NCBI RefSeq assembly: GCF_012030425.1 | Contig: NZ_JAAUVN010000001.1 | Location: 1,984,001 to 2,048,000 of the forward strand | Direction of reading: 5' to 3' | Length of the DNA stretch: 64,000 nt | DNA from: Sphingobacterium sp. B16(2022) | GTDB lineage: Bacteria; Bacteroidota; Bacteroidia; Sphingobacteriales; Sphingobacteriaceae | In this document: piece after piece, positions 52,355-61,312 of the stretch | Layout of the letters: each line of letters starts with the position of its first letter | Position numbering within the stretch: position 1 is the first letter of the stretch | Notes under the pieces: generated by a model | Database searches by the model: none | What the model was told of the DNA's origin: nothing | Seen by the model: the letters and a program-made list of their open reading frames with translations, nothing else | Made by a program: the position numbers and the translations under genes

Positions 52355-52381
52355 AAAAATACTAATATAATTAGTATTTTT
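52355..52381. promoter_or_regulatory. 27-bp palindrome, candidate XRE operator
   Basis: Perfect 11-base arms (AAAAATACTAA and TTAGTATTTTT) with a five-base spacer. It covers the -33 region of the XRE gene and lies in the spacer shared with the AlkB-like gene 166 bases further on. Operator function is inferred. Confidence 0.55.
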
Positions 52382-52546
52382 GTTGTATCATATTTTAATA
52401 AGCATAATAGGAACGTTACTATATATAAATCCGAAGAGCCAGCTGCTGTTTTTGATAACCAAAAAACGTACAATTGGAGACTCTAAAGTTTATAGTAAAT
52501 GAAGAAAACACCTATTGACTGTTACCACTTTACTAAAACATATACG

Positions 52547-53194
52547 ATGAATTTATTTAATGACACTGAAATATTCGCACCTGGCCATGGAGGTAAGGTT
52601 GTATTCGATCTACCTGATACGGAACTCATGCTAATTGATTCTTTTTTTTCAAAGGAAGAATCGGACCATTACTACAATACTTTGCTCCATACTACGAAAT
52701 GGCGCGAATATGAAATGGAGATCTTTGATAAAACAGTTAAAGCGCCACGCATGATCGCTTGGTATGAAGATAAAAGCAATTTGGGTGCTGATCCCGCAGG
52801 TCCTGACTGGACCACAGCACTATTAGCCGTCCGAAAACGAGTGGAAGAAGAAACTGGTTTAAGCTTTAATGCTGTTTTGCTCAACCTCTACCGTAACGGG
52901 AAAGATGGTGTTGCGTGGCATAGTGATCATACTGATAAGTCTGAACCTAATCCTGTGATTGCATCGGTCAGTTTTGGGGAAACACGTTTATTCCGATTGC
53001 GTCATAAATTTCTAAAGGATATAAAGCAGATCGAAATTCCTCTGCATCATGGATCTTTCCTGCTGATGGCTGGTACGACAAACAGTTGCTGGCAGCACCA
53101 GGTACCTAAAACAGCTCGACAAATCCTGCCCAGAATAAATCTGACCTTTAGAAGGGTCTGCCGTGCTAAAACTCGTGACGATGTGGCTTTATAG
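52547..53194 (+). CDS. AlkB-like 2-oxoglutarate/iron dioxygenase
   Basis: 215 residues from the ATG at 52547; an upstream ATG at 52499 would add 16 residues with no family resemblance. The iron ligands HSD in AWHSDHTD (about 123-128) and a His in WQHQVPK (about 186), and the 2-oxoglutarate arginines near RINLTFR, are in place, as is the AlkB surrounding VIASVSFGETRLFRLRH. The family repairs alkylated bases by oxidative demethylation. Cytoplasmic. It stands alone, convergent with the ROK gene. Confidence 0.9.
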   Translation: MNLFNDTEIFAPGHGGKVVFDLPDTELMLIDSFFSKEESDHYYNTLLHTTKWREYEMEIFDKTVKAPRMIAWYEDKSNLGADPAGPDWTTALLAVRKRVEEETGLSFNAVLLNLYRNGKDGVAWHSDHTDKSEPNPVIASVSFGETRLFRLRHKFLKDIKQIEIPLHHGSFLLMAGTTNSCWQHQVPKTARQILPRINLTFRRVCRAKTRDDVAL

Positions 53195-53195
53195 G

Positions 53196-53247
53196 AGTGT
53201 CCGGCTGTTAAAATTTAATTTACATTAAAATCCATCAACCGGACACT
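53196..53247. terminator. hairpin between convergent AlkB-like and ROK genes
   Basis: AGTGTCCGG at 53196-53204 and CCGGACACT at 53239-53247 are perfect arms with an AT-rich 34-base loop. Placed between the stops of the two convergent genes. Weaker as a terminator than a compact stem. Confidence 0.5.
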
Positions 53248-53289
53248 GTTTATGAAAAGATCATCTTAAAAGACGAGTTTTATTTTCTT

Positions 53290-54258
53290 TTATTGTTCCC
53301 AAACGAGTGCACTTGCACCTAAAATTGCGGCATCTGCTTCAGGAAGTTCACTAAATACCAATCTCACTTTATCTCTAAAGATGGGAAGTAGGTTTCTTTC
53401 CATATGTAATTTTGCAGGCTTGAGAATAAAGTCTCCGGCTTGAATAACTCCGCCAAACAATAAGATCGCCTCAGGAGATGAAAACATCACAAAATTAGCT
53501 AATGCTTCACCCAGCTTCTGTCCTGTATAGCGGAATACTTCAATAGCAATTGGATCTTCTTTTATGGCACACTCGTAAACTGTTTTAGAATTGATTGATT
53601 CTTCTGGATATTGATTGAGCATAGAACTTGGAAATTCTGCTCTCATTTTCTTTGCTGTAATGGCTATGCCGGTAGCAGATGCATATGCTTCCAGACTTCC
53701 TTCCGAACCTGTACTCCAGTGTTTTCTACCTCCTGGTTTTACAATGGTATGTCCTAACTCTCCCGCAAAACCATCATGTCCATAAATTACATTTCCATTG
53801 GCAACGATTCCGCTTCCTACACCTGTTCCTAAAGTAATCATGATAAAATCTTTCATACCACGTGCTGCTCCGAAAAGCATCTCTCCCAAAGCTGCCGCAT
53901 TCGCATCGTTGGTAATGGTACACTCCATACCAAATTTATTTTCCATAAGTTCGGCAAAAGGAATTACACCTTTCCAAGGTAAATTAGGAGCTAATTCTAC
54001 CGTACCTGTATAGTAATTACCGTTAGGTACACCGAGACCAATTCCATCAAAGTTTTTCACTGTACCGTATTTCTCGATAAGTGGAGAAACCTGAAGATAT
54101 AATGCATCAATAAAATCTTCTATTTTCTTATATTCATCTGTTCTTAGGGATCCTTTTTCTAGAACTTCCCCGCGATGATTTACCACTCCGAATTTCGTAT
54201 TGGTTCCACCAATATCGATTCCGAGAGCGACTCGTCTTGACAAGTTTGTTAACGCCAT
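53290..54258 (-). CDS. ROK-family sugar kinase (glucokinase-like)
   Basis: 322 residues. The ATP-binding GIDIGGTNTKFG (about 14-25), the phosphate region ITLGTGVGSGIVANG and the sugar motif GELGHTIV are present. The usual zinc-binding Cys-rich motif (CxCGxxGCxE) is replaced by HWSTGSEGSLE, with no cysteines, while the following EAYASATG is conserved. It probably phosphorylates glucose or a related hexose in the cytoplasm. ROK repressors have an N-terminal HTH; this protein has none. Confidence 0.9.
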   Translation of the reverse strand: MALTNLSRRVALGIDIGGTNTKFGVVNHRGEVLEKGSLRTDEYKKIEDFIDALYLQVSPLIEKYGTVKNFDGIGLGVPNGNYYTGTVELAPNLPWKGVIPFAELMENKFGMECTITNDANAAALGEMLFGAARGMKDFIMITLGTGVGSGIVANGNVIYGHDGFAGELGHTIVKPGGRKHWSTGSEGSLEAYASATGIAITAKKMRAEFPSSMLNQYPEESINSKTVYECAIKEDPIAIEVFRYTGQKLGEALANFVMFSSPEAILLFGGVIQAGDFILKPAKLHMERNLLPIFRDKVRLVFSELPEADAAILGASALVWEQ

Positions 54259-54428
54259 TTCTCTGTTTAATATGCTAAATCGCTAAAACTATAAAAAAAA
54301 ATGTATAAATGCGCTATTTAAAAATACTTAATCGATCTTAATGTGTGCTTTATGGAAAGAAAAATGCACTAAAAAGGCATCGCTACTCGATAATAAACGG
54401 ATATATATTTTTACAAAAAAGTTTCTGG

Positions 54429-54821
54429 TTAAGGTAACGGAGTACATAATTCAATTAGAAAACCATCTAAATCTCTCACATATGAAACGGTCTGTCCCCA
54501 AGGCTTGACTGTAGGCTGTTCAACAATAATTCCATTATACTCCCATACTTTGTCTACTAGATCTTCAACATTATCCGTGATAACGCCCAATTCTATTCCA
54601 AAAGGTTTCGCTAAACGAGAACTTTCCTGATATCCTGCACTCAAATTAGTCTGTGCTAAACTGTGTTTGGCAAATGAAATGGTGGTTTCTCCTGTTATTA
54701 ATTCGCCGTAGTCTTTTTCAGGTGTTATAAATTTTCGTACAAAGCCAAATACTTGTTCATAAAACTGAATGGCCCGTGTCACATCGGACACATATAAGAT
54801 AGTATATTTAAATTTGATCAT
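54429..54821 (-). CDS. VOC (glyoxalase-like) superfamily protein
   Basis: 130 residues with two repeats of the beta-alpha-beta-beta-beta unit. The N-terminal TILYVSDVTRAIQFYEQVFG and the C-terminal KPWGQTVSYVRDLDGFLIEL are typical. Family members act on small toxic molecules or metal-bound thiols; no specific reaction can be assigned. Single gene. Confidence 0.88.
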   Translation of the reverse strand: MIKFKYTILYVSDVTRAIQFYEQVFGFVRKFITPEKDYGELITGETTISFAKHSLAQTNLSAGYQESSRLAKPFGIELGVITDNVEDLVDKVWEYNGIIVEQPTVKPWGQTVSYVRDLDGFLIELCTPLP

Positions 54822-55002
54822 TTTTAACTGTTTTGTTTCTTCAAAATTTTACCTTTTCTATTTTCGCTATATCAATTTGACGTTGTATCAGATTACTGGA
54901 AATAGACAAGTTCGTCGTCTTACTATGTTTTAGCTAACACAAAAATAAGTCTGTTAATGACAACAGTATGTCAGTAAACCTTATTAAAAAACGATAAAAA
55001 AT

Positions 55003-55036
55003 AAAAAAGCCTTGTCGAAGTGATCAAGGCTTTTTA
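55003..55036 (-). terminator. terminator of the lipoprotein gene at 55052
   Basis: AAAAAGCCTTG and CAAGGCTTTTT form a perfect 11-base stem with a ten-base loop, ending in T residues on the minus strand. Confidence 0.85.
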
Positions 55037-55051
55037 TAGTTCAATTACAGC

Positions 55052-55855
55052 TTAATCGGTTCTACTATTGTCAAGTGCTCCTGCTGCTGCACCTAAAGCC
55101 ACCACCCCTCCTAACAGCAAAGCATTTTCACCTTTTACTTTCTTATAAGCCATTAGATCACCTTGTTTTGTATAATACTCAAGTACATTATTTAATGATG
55201 TACCAGTCTGAAATAATGTTTCAGCATAAAATTTTTGTTCTGTAGTTCTGAAAGTAACCTCGCCATTATTCAACACAGAATAGCTCAAAAAACTGCTCAG
55301 GATATAAGGCGAATCCTGTATGTTAAACTTGGCTTGTTGAACATTATATGTTCCACCGTTCATGCCATACCGCACAACTTTTTCTTTTTTTGCTTGGGAT
55401 ACCGATTTCTTTACATCATCGCGAAGATCAAAAAACCTTCCATCGACAAACGCATGAGGTGGTATTAATAACATATCTTTAGGTAATGTTGCCGTGCCGT
55501 TAAAATATCCATGAATAATATCCTCACTAAAAGCGGAAACATTCTGATTCACTTTACCTTTTAAATCTATCTGGTTGTTAGCGTAACTAAGGGCCTTTCC
55601 GTTGATTACTAGTGCAGAATTTTTCAAGTTCCACATGATTGGATAATCTAACTTATTTTCAACCTTAACATATACTTTACCATCCTTCCCCGCAAAAGAG
55701 TATTGAACAGCCACAGTGTCATTTGTGTATAAGAAAGTTCCTTGGTCTTTTTCTTTAATCGTATTGGTGGTGTTAACAGTCATCAGGTAATTTGAAGAAC
55801 AAGCTGACAAGAATAAAGCAGTGCAGAGCGGAATAAATGATTTGTACATCTTCAT
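55052..55855 (-). CDS. lipoprotein, unknown function
   Basis: 267 residues from the ATG at 55855 (frame before it uses TTG; 55849 is another ATG). Lipobox LSAC near Cys 19, followed by SSNYLMTVNTTN. The mature part is beta-rich (KEKDQGTFLYTNDTVAVQYS, KVYVKVENKLDYPIMWNLKN), with a helical C-terminus that contains ALGAAAGALDNS, a glycine-zipper-like stretch. A surface or periplasmic role is likely, function unknown. Confidence 0.75.
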   Translation of the reverse strand: MKMYKSFIPLCTALFLSACSSNYLMTVNTTNTIKEKDQGTFLYTNDTVAVQYSFAGKDGKVYVKVENKLDYPIMWNLKNSALVINGKALSYANNQIDLKGKVNQNVSAFSEDIIHGYFNGTATLPKDMLLIPPHAFVDGRFFDLRDDVKKSVSQAKKEKVVRYGMNGGTYNVQQAKFNIQDSPYILSSFLSYSVLNNGEVTFRTTEQKFYAETLFQTGTSLNNVLEYYTKQGDLMAYKKVKGENALLLGGVVALGAAAGALDNSRTD

Positions 55856-56046
55856 TTTCAATATTGGTTAATTTAGTAATGAGTTCTTAGCGCGATAAAC
55901 TTTGAAAGTTTCGTCTGTGATACCCTAAGATATTACAAATATTTAAAAATAAAGTAGCCCTATAACCTATATTTCACTTTATTAATTACCTAATGACCCT
56001 AACAAGCTGTAAACGTTGTATTTAAATTGACCAAGGAACATGTAAA

Positions 56047-56820
56047 TTATTCTAAAAATCGTGCGATCTGTGATACCGTAAATGTGATTAATTCTTCATC
56101 TACTATCCCTGATTCATCGGCCATCATATACCCGCCGTGGGTGGCAGGAAGTATGCATAATCTTGCATCAGGGAGCAACTGACTGATGGTTGCGGCATGT
56201 GTGACTGTAACAACATCTCGATCTCCATAAATGAGCAGAACAGGATTTTTAATATGCTGCATATCACGATCTTTCCAGTCTTCAAAATGGATCATCCGCT
56301 GACTGTCTTTTTGAAACATATTATGCAACTCATCTATATTCGAATTTAGTTTCAGAAAGTTCTCTTTCAGATAGGTCGGCATATTATCAATTGTGGCCTG
56401 TTCCATTACTTGAAAGAAGCCTGGTATCAGGCCATTTCTTTTATAAACTCCAGAGGCTGCTACGATCTTCACGACGCGATCTGGGTAAATCTTTGCTATC
56501 TCTAAGGCAGTCGTAGCACCATTGCTAAATCCAAAAAAAGAGGCTTTAGGTATTTCCAACAGATCCAATAATGCGACAATATCTTTTGCATCCTGTTCAA
56601 AAGTTTCTGGTTCTTCCCTATGATCTGAGCGTCCGTGATTTTGCAGATCAATGCCGATCAGCAAAAAGCGTTCTTGTAACCGGATAATCGTTTCTCTAAA
56701 ATCAAACTGTATAGAACCCGCCCCTCCATGAATCAAAACCAAAGGTTCACCTGTTCCATAAATTTCATGATACAGGCGAATTCCGTTTACCTCTAGGTAT
56801 CCTGTTACATGTGCTTCCAT
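56047..56820 (-). CDS. alpha/beta hydrolase
   Basis: 257 residues from the ATG at 56820, one base after the stop of the DinB gene; an in-frame start at 56841 would overlap that gene. The oxyanion region LVLIHGGAGS, nucleophile elbow GFSNG (about 93-97), acid in YGDRDVVT and histidine in LPATHGGYM make a full triad. No signal peptide. Cytoplasmic esterase or lactonase-like; substrate unknown. Coupled to the DinB gene. Confidence 0.9.
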   Translation of the reverse strand: MEAHVTGYLEVNGIRLYHEIYGTGEPLVLIHGGAGSIQFDFRETIIRLQERFLLIGIDLQNHGRSDHREEPETFEQDAKDIVALLDLLEIPKASFFGFSNGATTALEIAKIYPDRVVKIVAASGVYKRNGLIPGFFQVMEQATIDNMPTYLKENFLKLNSNIDELHNMFQKDSQRMIHFEDWKDRDMQHIKNPVLLIYGDRDVVTVTHAATISQLLPDARLCILPATHGGYMMADESGIVDEELITFTVSQIARFLE

Positions 56821-56821
56821 G

Positions 56822-57346
56822 CTAATATGTGATCTTGTCATCTACACCGTAACTCATACTCGAATAATTAAGGATACGTCTCATCAATGCCATCTGCCCG
56901 CCAATATAATCCTGCCTACCTATACACATTCCGATAAAATTGAGTTTATCTTCTGTAACAAAGGGGATATTCATTCCAATCGGAAATAATTCAGACAATT
57001 GTTCATCATTGACGGCCAATAAACTCCGGTAAACTTTAGGAGAGATTTTATGAAAACTAGCAATGAGATCGGCTAGAGTCGGGTATTGAAATTGTTCATC
57101 TAATGTCTTTCCCATATAAAACAAATCGTTATAGGGATCTGTTTCTTCCAAACCTAAAATGTTTGCTATTCCGTAACGTACATTGACAAAGTTGCCGGCC
57201 ATCCAAATAATATGATTCGTTCGTCCATCGATCCGCTTCTTGGCATCCACTTCAGATATCCCAGATAACACACTTAAAAAAGTCTGTGTATGCATTCTAT
57301 AAGCGGGAATAATCACTTCTAGTTTTGTTGATTTTGGCTTATCCAT
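56822..57346 (-). CDS. DinB-family protein
   Basis: 174 residues. A four-helix bundle is suggested by the amphipathic segments and the metal-site pattern (HIIWMAGNF near 45-53, then DYIGGQMALMRRILNY at about 150-165). DinB proteins are often thiol transferases or have metal-bound enzymatic roles, but in most cases the function is unknown. The following hydrolase gene starts one base after its stop codon. A TATTTTTG on the minus strand at 57388-57395 may be its -7 element. Confidence 0.8.
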   Translation of the reverse strand: MDKPKSTKLEVIIPAYRMHTQTFLSVLSGISEVDAKKRIDGRTNHIIWMAGNFVNVRYGIANILGLEETDPYNDLFYMGKTLDEQFQYPTLADLIASFHKISPKVYRSLLAVNDEQLSELFPIGMNIPFVTEDKLNFIGMCIGRQDYIGGQMALMRRILNYSSMSYGVDDKITY

Positions 57347-57471
57347 TGTTTATTGATTTAGTGATGGTTAACTACCATCTGTTTAATCAAAAATAAACAA
57401 TAGATCATAAAGTCCCCTTGCCCTATGACAAGAAAACAAACTATCGTCTGCCATTTAAGTCTTGGACTGGT

Positions 57472-58983
57472 TTATAGTGTCGCAAGTTCTAATTCAAGAA
57501 ACGCTTGTGGTAAATACTGAATAATATCTGAGGGAAGAAGACTATAAGTACCGATGGTCTTAACTGCCAAATCTGCTGCCTTTCCATGTAAATATACACC
57601 CATGATTAACGCTTCGTTTGCAGGATATCCCTGTCCAAGCAATGCGGTTATAATCCCTGTTAATACATCGCCGCTACCCCCTGTTGCCATTCCTACATTT
57701 CCTGTACTATTCAAGTAGATCTTACCGTCGCTCATCACCATTGCACTATTTGCTCCTTTTATCAATATATTGACCTGATATTTACTTGCAAATTCTTTTA
57801 CTTTTTCTAATTTATCCCAATCGTCCATCCACGATCCTATAATCCGATTCAGTTCTTTTGGATGTGGAGTCAGAATGGTGTTTTTCGGTATAAAGCTCCA
57901 TAATTCGGGATTTTTTGACATCATATTTAAACCGTCAGCATCTATAATCAATGGCGTTTGGATTCCTCTACTTATGTAATCTATCCAGGCTACACTTGTT
58001 TCTGCTGCGGTTCCCATTCCTACTCCAATGCCAACAGCCTGATAATTTGCTAAGTCGGGCATGGTGGTTATCACATCATTATGGTCATCTAATAAGACCA
58101 TAGCTTCGGGCACAGCAGTCTGGATAATGATATGCCCGCAAGCAGGTACAAAGGCGGTAGCTAAACCACAGCCACTTCGCAAAGCTGCTTTTAGTGCCAG
58201 CTGGACAGACCCCATTTTTCCCTTGCTTCCCCCTATGATCATGCTATGTCCAAAATTGCCTTTATGTTCAAATTTTTTCCTTTTTCTATAGTATTTGAGT
58301 ATTAACCCTTTTTCCACATAAATCAAATCGGAATTTTCTTTTTCAATAGCATTTTTACTCAATTGAATGTCCAGTATTTGAAAATCATCATAAAAAACTT
58401 GGTTCTGAGGCATTAATAATGCGAGCTTAGGCATTTGGAAAGTATATACCAAATCTGCATGAATCACAGGAGCAGTAATCGATGTTGGTCTATCTGCCAA
58501 TAAGCCTGAAGGCATATCAATGGCATATACAGGAACATCAGCTTCATTGATCTGCTTGCAGATATAAGCCCATTTTCCGTCTAATTCTTCTCGCAGTCCA
58601 TATCCGAACAGACAATCTATAACAATGGTATTATCCGGGATTTGTAACTGATCTGTTTCGTTAAAAAAATGAATTTGCGCCGCGGATAATCTTGCCTGAT
58701 TGCGGCTATTATCAGGCGCGTAAATTTCGGATTTTAGGACATATACCATCACATTGGCTAAATGTGCATCTAATAAACGTGCTAATACCAATCCATCTCC
58801 GCCGTTATTTCCTTTTCCGCAGATGATGGTGAAATGTTGTTTTGGGAGATCTGGGTACTTGATCTTTAATGCAGCAAAGACCGTTTGGGAAGCTCTTTCC
58901 ATTAAATCTAAGCTTGTAATTTGTTGTTCGTTGCAGGTCAGTACATCTGCGTTCATCATTTGTTTTGCGGTAAGAATTTTCAT
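57472..58983 (-). CDS. nnrD: bifunctional NAD(P)H-hydrate epimerase/ADP-dependent dehydratase
   Basis: 503 residues with two domains. The N-terminal YjeF_N epimerase (about 1-220) has GKGNNGGDGLVLARLL and IDCLFGYGLRE. The C-terminal ribokinase-fold dehydratase (about 240-503) has GGSKGKMGSVQLALKAALRS, ADGLNMM, LTPHPKEL and GSGDVLTGIITALLGQG. It repairs hydrated NADH and NADPH. Length is standard for the fused form. A housekeeping gene, not related to its neighbours. Confidence 0.95.
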   Translation of the reverse strand: MKILTAKQMMNADVLTCNEQQITSLDLMERASQTVFAALKIKYPDLPKQHFTIICGKGNNGGDGLVLARLLDAHLANVMVYVLKSEIYAPDNSRNQARLSAAQIHFFNETDQLQIPDNTIVIDCLFGYGLREELDGKWAYICKQINEADVPVYAIDMPSGLLADRPTSITAPVIHADLVYTFQMPKLALLMPQNQVFYDDFQILDIQLSKNAIEKENSDLIYVEKGLILKYYRKRKKFEHKGNFGHSMIIGGSKGKMGSVQLALKAALRSGCGLATAFVPACGHIIIQTAVPEAMVLLDDHNDVITTMPDLANYQAVGIGVGMGTAAETSVAWIDYISRGIQTPLIIDADGLNMMSKNPELWSFIPKNTILTPHPKELNRIIGSWMDDWDKLEKVKEFASKYQVNILIKGANSAMVMSDGKIYLNSTGNVGMATGGSGDVLTGIITALLGQGYPANEALIMGVYLHGKAADLAVKTIGTYSLLPSDIIQYLPQAFLELELATL

Positions 58984-59015
58984 TTGATCCAGATATACGC
59001 TAAATATACTTGTAT

Positions 59016-59510
59016 TTATTTAATGTTTAATTTTATAAATTCCTGATCGAGATTAATCAATTCTGGGAGTGCATAAAATGAAAAATAGGTAACACTTGCC
59101 CATTCTCTATCTTGCAAAAGTAGGCTATAGGAGCGTATACAGTTTTGAATGTGATTTTGATAGAGTTTAATCCAATGACCTTCATTTTTGATGTCGTAAT
59201 TTTGGAATTTTTTTTCAGCTTCTTGAGAAATGTAATCGAACTGTTTTTGATCTAGGGCAAGTGCTTTACCTTTTATAACTTCTAGTAGCATAGGCTGGGT
59301 CTCTGTGTAGTAACGTTTGGCTCGCTTACATGCGGAAAGCACTTTTTTATTCTTTGACTTTTGCTCTATCAGTTGGGTCATAAGTAATCCCTCGGTACGC
59401 ATGAAAACAATGTTCGTCAGAATCGCTTCTTCCTGCGATACCTGCTTTAACTGCTGGGGGTTGGCATTTACAAAAGTTGCAATGAAAAAAAGTAGTAAAG
59501 GTATGCGCAT
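59016..59510 (-). CDS. exported protein, unknown function
   Basis: 164 residues from the ATG at 59510 (the longer frame begins with TTG). A signal peptide (LLLFFIATFVNAN) precedes a helical mature part with many Lys and Gln (IEQKSKNKKVLSACKRAKRY, GKALALDQKQFDYISQEAEK). No known domain. It lies 32 bases downstream of the nnrD start side on the opposite flank, without a clear operon. The 59511-59815 gap is AT-rich and shows nothing else. Confidence 0.65.
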   Translation of the reverse strand: MRIPLLLFFIATFVNANPQQLKQVSQEEAILTNIVFMRTEGLLMTQLIEQKSKNKKVLSACKRAKRYYTETQPMLLEVIKGKALALDQKQFDYISQEAEKKFQNYDIKNEGHWIKLYQNHIQNCIRSYSLLLQDREWASVTYFSFYALPELINLDQEFIKLNIK

Positions 59511-59815
59511 ATGTCTCACATCTGGTCGCTTGAAATAATCTGTACAACTTTTAAACAAATTACATCCTCTTATTGTTTAGATTTTCTCTATTTCAAGTTA
59601 AAAAACAACCATTTATATTTAGAAATCGAAAAAATTAAAGCGCTCCAAAATAAACAAATAAACTTCATGCTTAGGTGATCAATACATGAGGAGATGGTCA
59701 AGAGCTGTTTATGATAACGAAAATAATCCCTATTCATGTTTTGCAAATGGCTGTTATCAGGGATAAAAATGGTAAAAAACTATCATGACTTTTGTGTTAG
59801 AATTACATTAATATC

Positions 59816-61168
59816 ATGAAGAGAATAACACTAACACTAGCAACAGTGTGCTTAATGAGCTTAAGTGCCCTAGCTCAATCCAACAAGTTTTTTCGTATCG
59901 ATTACGGAATAAAATCGGGAGAAAACAATGGACAGCTGGATGATACGCAATTAAGAGCTTGGGTGAATCAGGATTATATGCGCATCGCTTATACGCAGGA
60001 TGAAAGTCACATCGAGATAAAAGATAAGAAAAAATTAAAATCATTTATTTTAGTTCCTAACTCTCAAGAGTACTTGATGCTACAAGACGGTACCAAAAAT
60101 GATTACAGTGATATCCAGATCGAATACATAAAAGGCCAAGAGAAAAAAATAGCGGGATATACATGTAAACTAGCAATAATTAATATAGGAACTGATGAGG
60201 AGTCTGGCGAGGATGTAAAACTTGCGGTTTATTATACTGAGCAGATCCCTAATTTATCTTGGGCGGAATTCAATTTCTTAGAAACTTTACCTGGGGCACC
60301 ATTGTCAATTACGGTATCGGGAGATGGCTACATTGCAAAAAAGATCGACTCTGAGGAATTGACTCAAGAGCTATTCGAAATTCCAGAAAGTTATACGGAA
60401 ATGCAAGCTGATAGTGCAATAGGATATGGTGATCTTCAAGTTGCTGATAATCGCTATATTTTCACTAATGAAACCGGAGATTTATATGGACTAAAAGATG
60501 AGAATGATCAAGTTTTTTTTCAACCTAAGTATACTTTTATAGCACCTTTTGATGGAGACATATCTATAGTAAACAATGCAGAGGATAAATTTGGAGCGAT
60601 CAACTTAGCCGGTCAAGAAATTATTACGCTACAACACGATTTTCTAAACTATTCTGACGACTCCAAAACATTCATGTACGGTGCACAAGATAAATACGGT
60701 TTATTACGTGCTGATGGAAGCGTTTTGATTAACGCAACATATGAGATGGTGAGTTTTCCGGAAAATGGGCTGATCCAATTCATGAAAAATGATAAAAGCG
60801 GTTTTATGAATGAGAAGGAGCAGGTGATCATACCAGCAGTACATGAACACATTTTCATGAGAAATAAAGACTATTTTATTACGTTCGAGGATACTTCTTA
60901 TTCTTTACTCTCTATTAAAGATAATAAAAAAATAGCCGGAGGATATGAATATATGGCTTTACCTGATGAAGGAAATATTTTCTTAGCGATGAAAAATGGT
61001 AAGTATGGATACATTGATGAAAAAGGTAAAACAATTATTCCTTTTAAATTTTCAACAGCACTTGCGTTTGATAATGGTGTAGCCATTGTCTCGGAAGATG
61101 AAGCTGGTGAAAACATATATTATATTGATACTAAAGGTCTAGAGGTTGCTGCTGTAGAGGCTGAATAA
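59816..61168 (+). CDS. exported WG-repeat protein
   Basis: 450 residues, signal peptide ending ALAQ (residue 20). Residues about 20-190 resemble the GLPGLI type (YIKGQEKKIAGYTCKLAIIN, AVYYTEQIPNLSWAEFN). Residues about 220-450 carry WG-type repeats (GDLYGLKDENDQVFFQPKY, DKFGAINLAGQEIITLQHD, DKYGLLRADGSVLINATYE, GKYGYIDEKGKTIIPFKF). Such proteins are surface or periplasmic in Bacteroidota; a binding role is likely but the partner is unknown. It is closed by a strong terminator. Confidence 0.87.
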   Translation: MKRITLTLATVCLMSLSALAQSNKFFRIDYGIKSGENNGQLDDTQLRAWVNQDYMRIAYTQDESHIEIKDKKKLKSFILVPNSQEYLMLQDGTKNDYSDIQIEYIKGQEKKIAGYTCKLAIINIGTDEESGEDVKLAVYYTEQIPNLSWAEFNFLETLPGAPLSITVSGDGYIAKKIDSEELTQELFEIPESYTEMQADSAIGYGDLQVADNRYIFTNETGDLYGLKDENDQVFFQPKYTFIAPFDGDISIVNNAEDKFGAINLAGQEIITLQHDFLNYSDDSKTFMYGAQDKYGLLRADGSVLINATYEMVSFPENGLIQFMKNDKSGFMNEKEQVIIPAVHEHIFMRNKDYFITFEDTSYSLLSIKDNKKIAGGYEYMALPDEGNIFLAMKNGKYGYIDEKGKTIIPFKFSTALAFDNGVAIVSEDEAGENIYYIDTKGLEVAAVEAE

Positions 61169-61173
61169 TATGA

Positions 61174-61213
61174 GAAAACTCCCATATTTATTTTACTAAA
61201 TATGGGAGTTTTC
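61174..61213 (+). terminator. terminator after the WG-repeat gene
   Basis: GAAAACTCCCATATTTA and its exact complement form a 17-base stem with a six-base loop, directly after the stop codon. Confidence 0.9.
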
Positions 61214-61312
61214 TTGCATTTATGGAGTTTAAACAACTATTTTAATGTTTCGATCTATACATTGTTTATAAAAAATGATATCTTAGTCTCCTATATAACA
61301 GGTCCAGAATGA

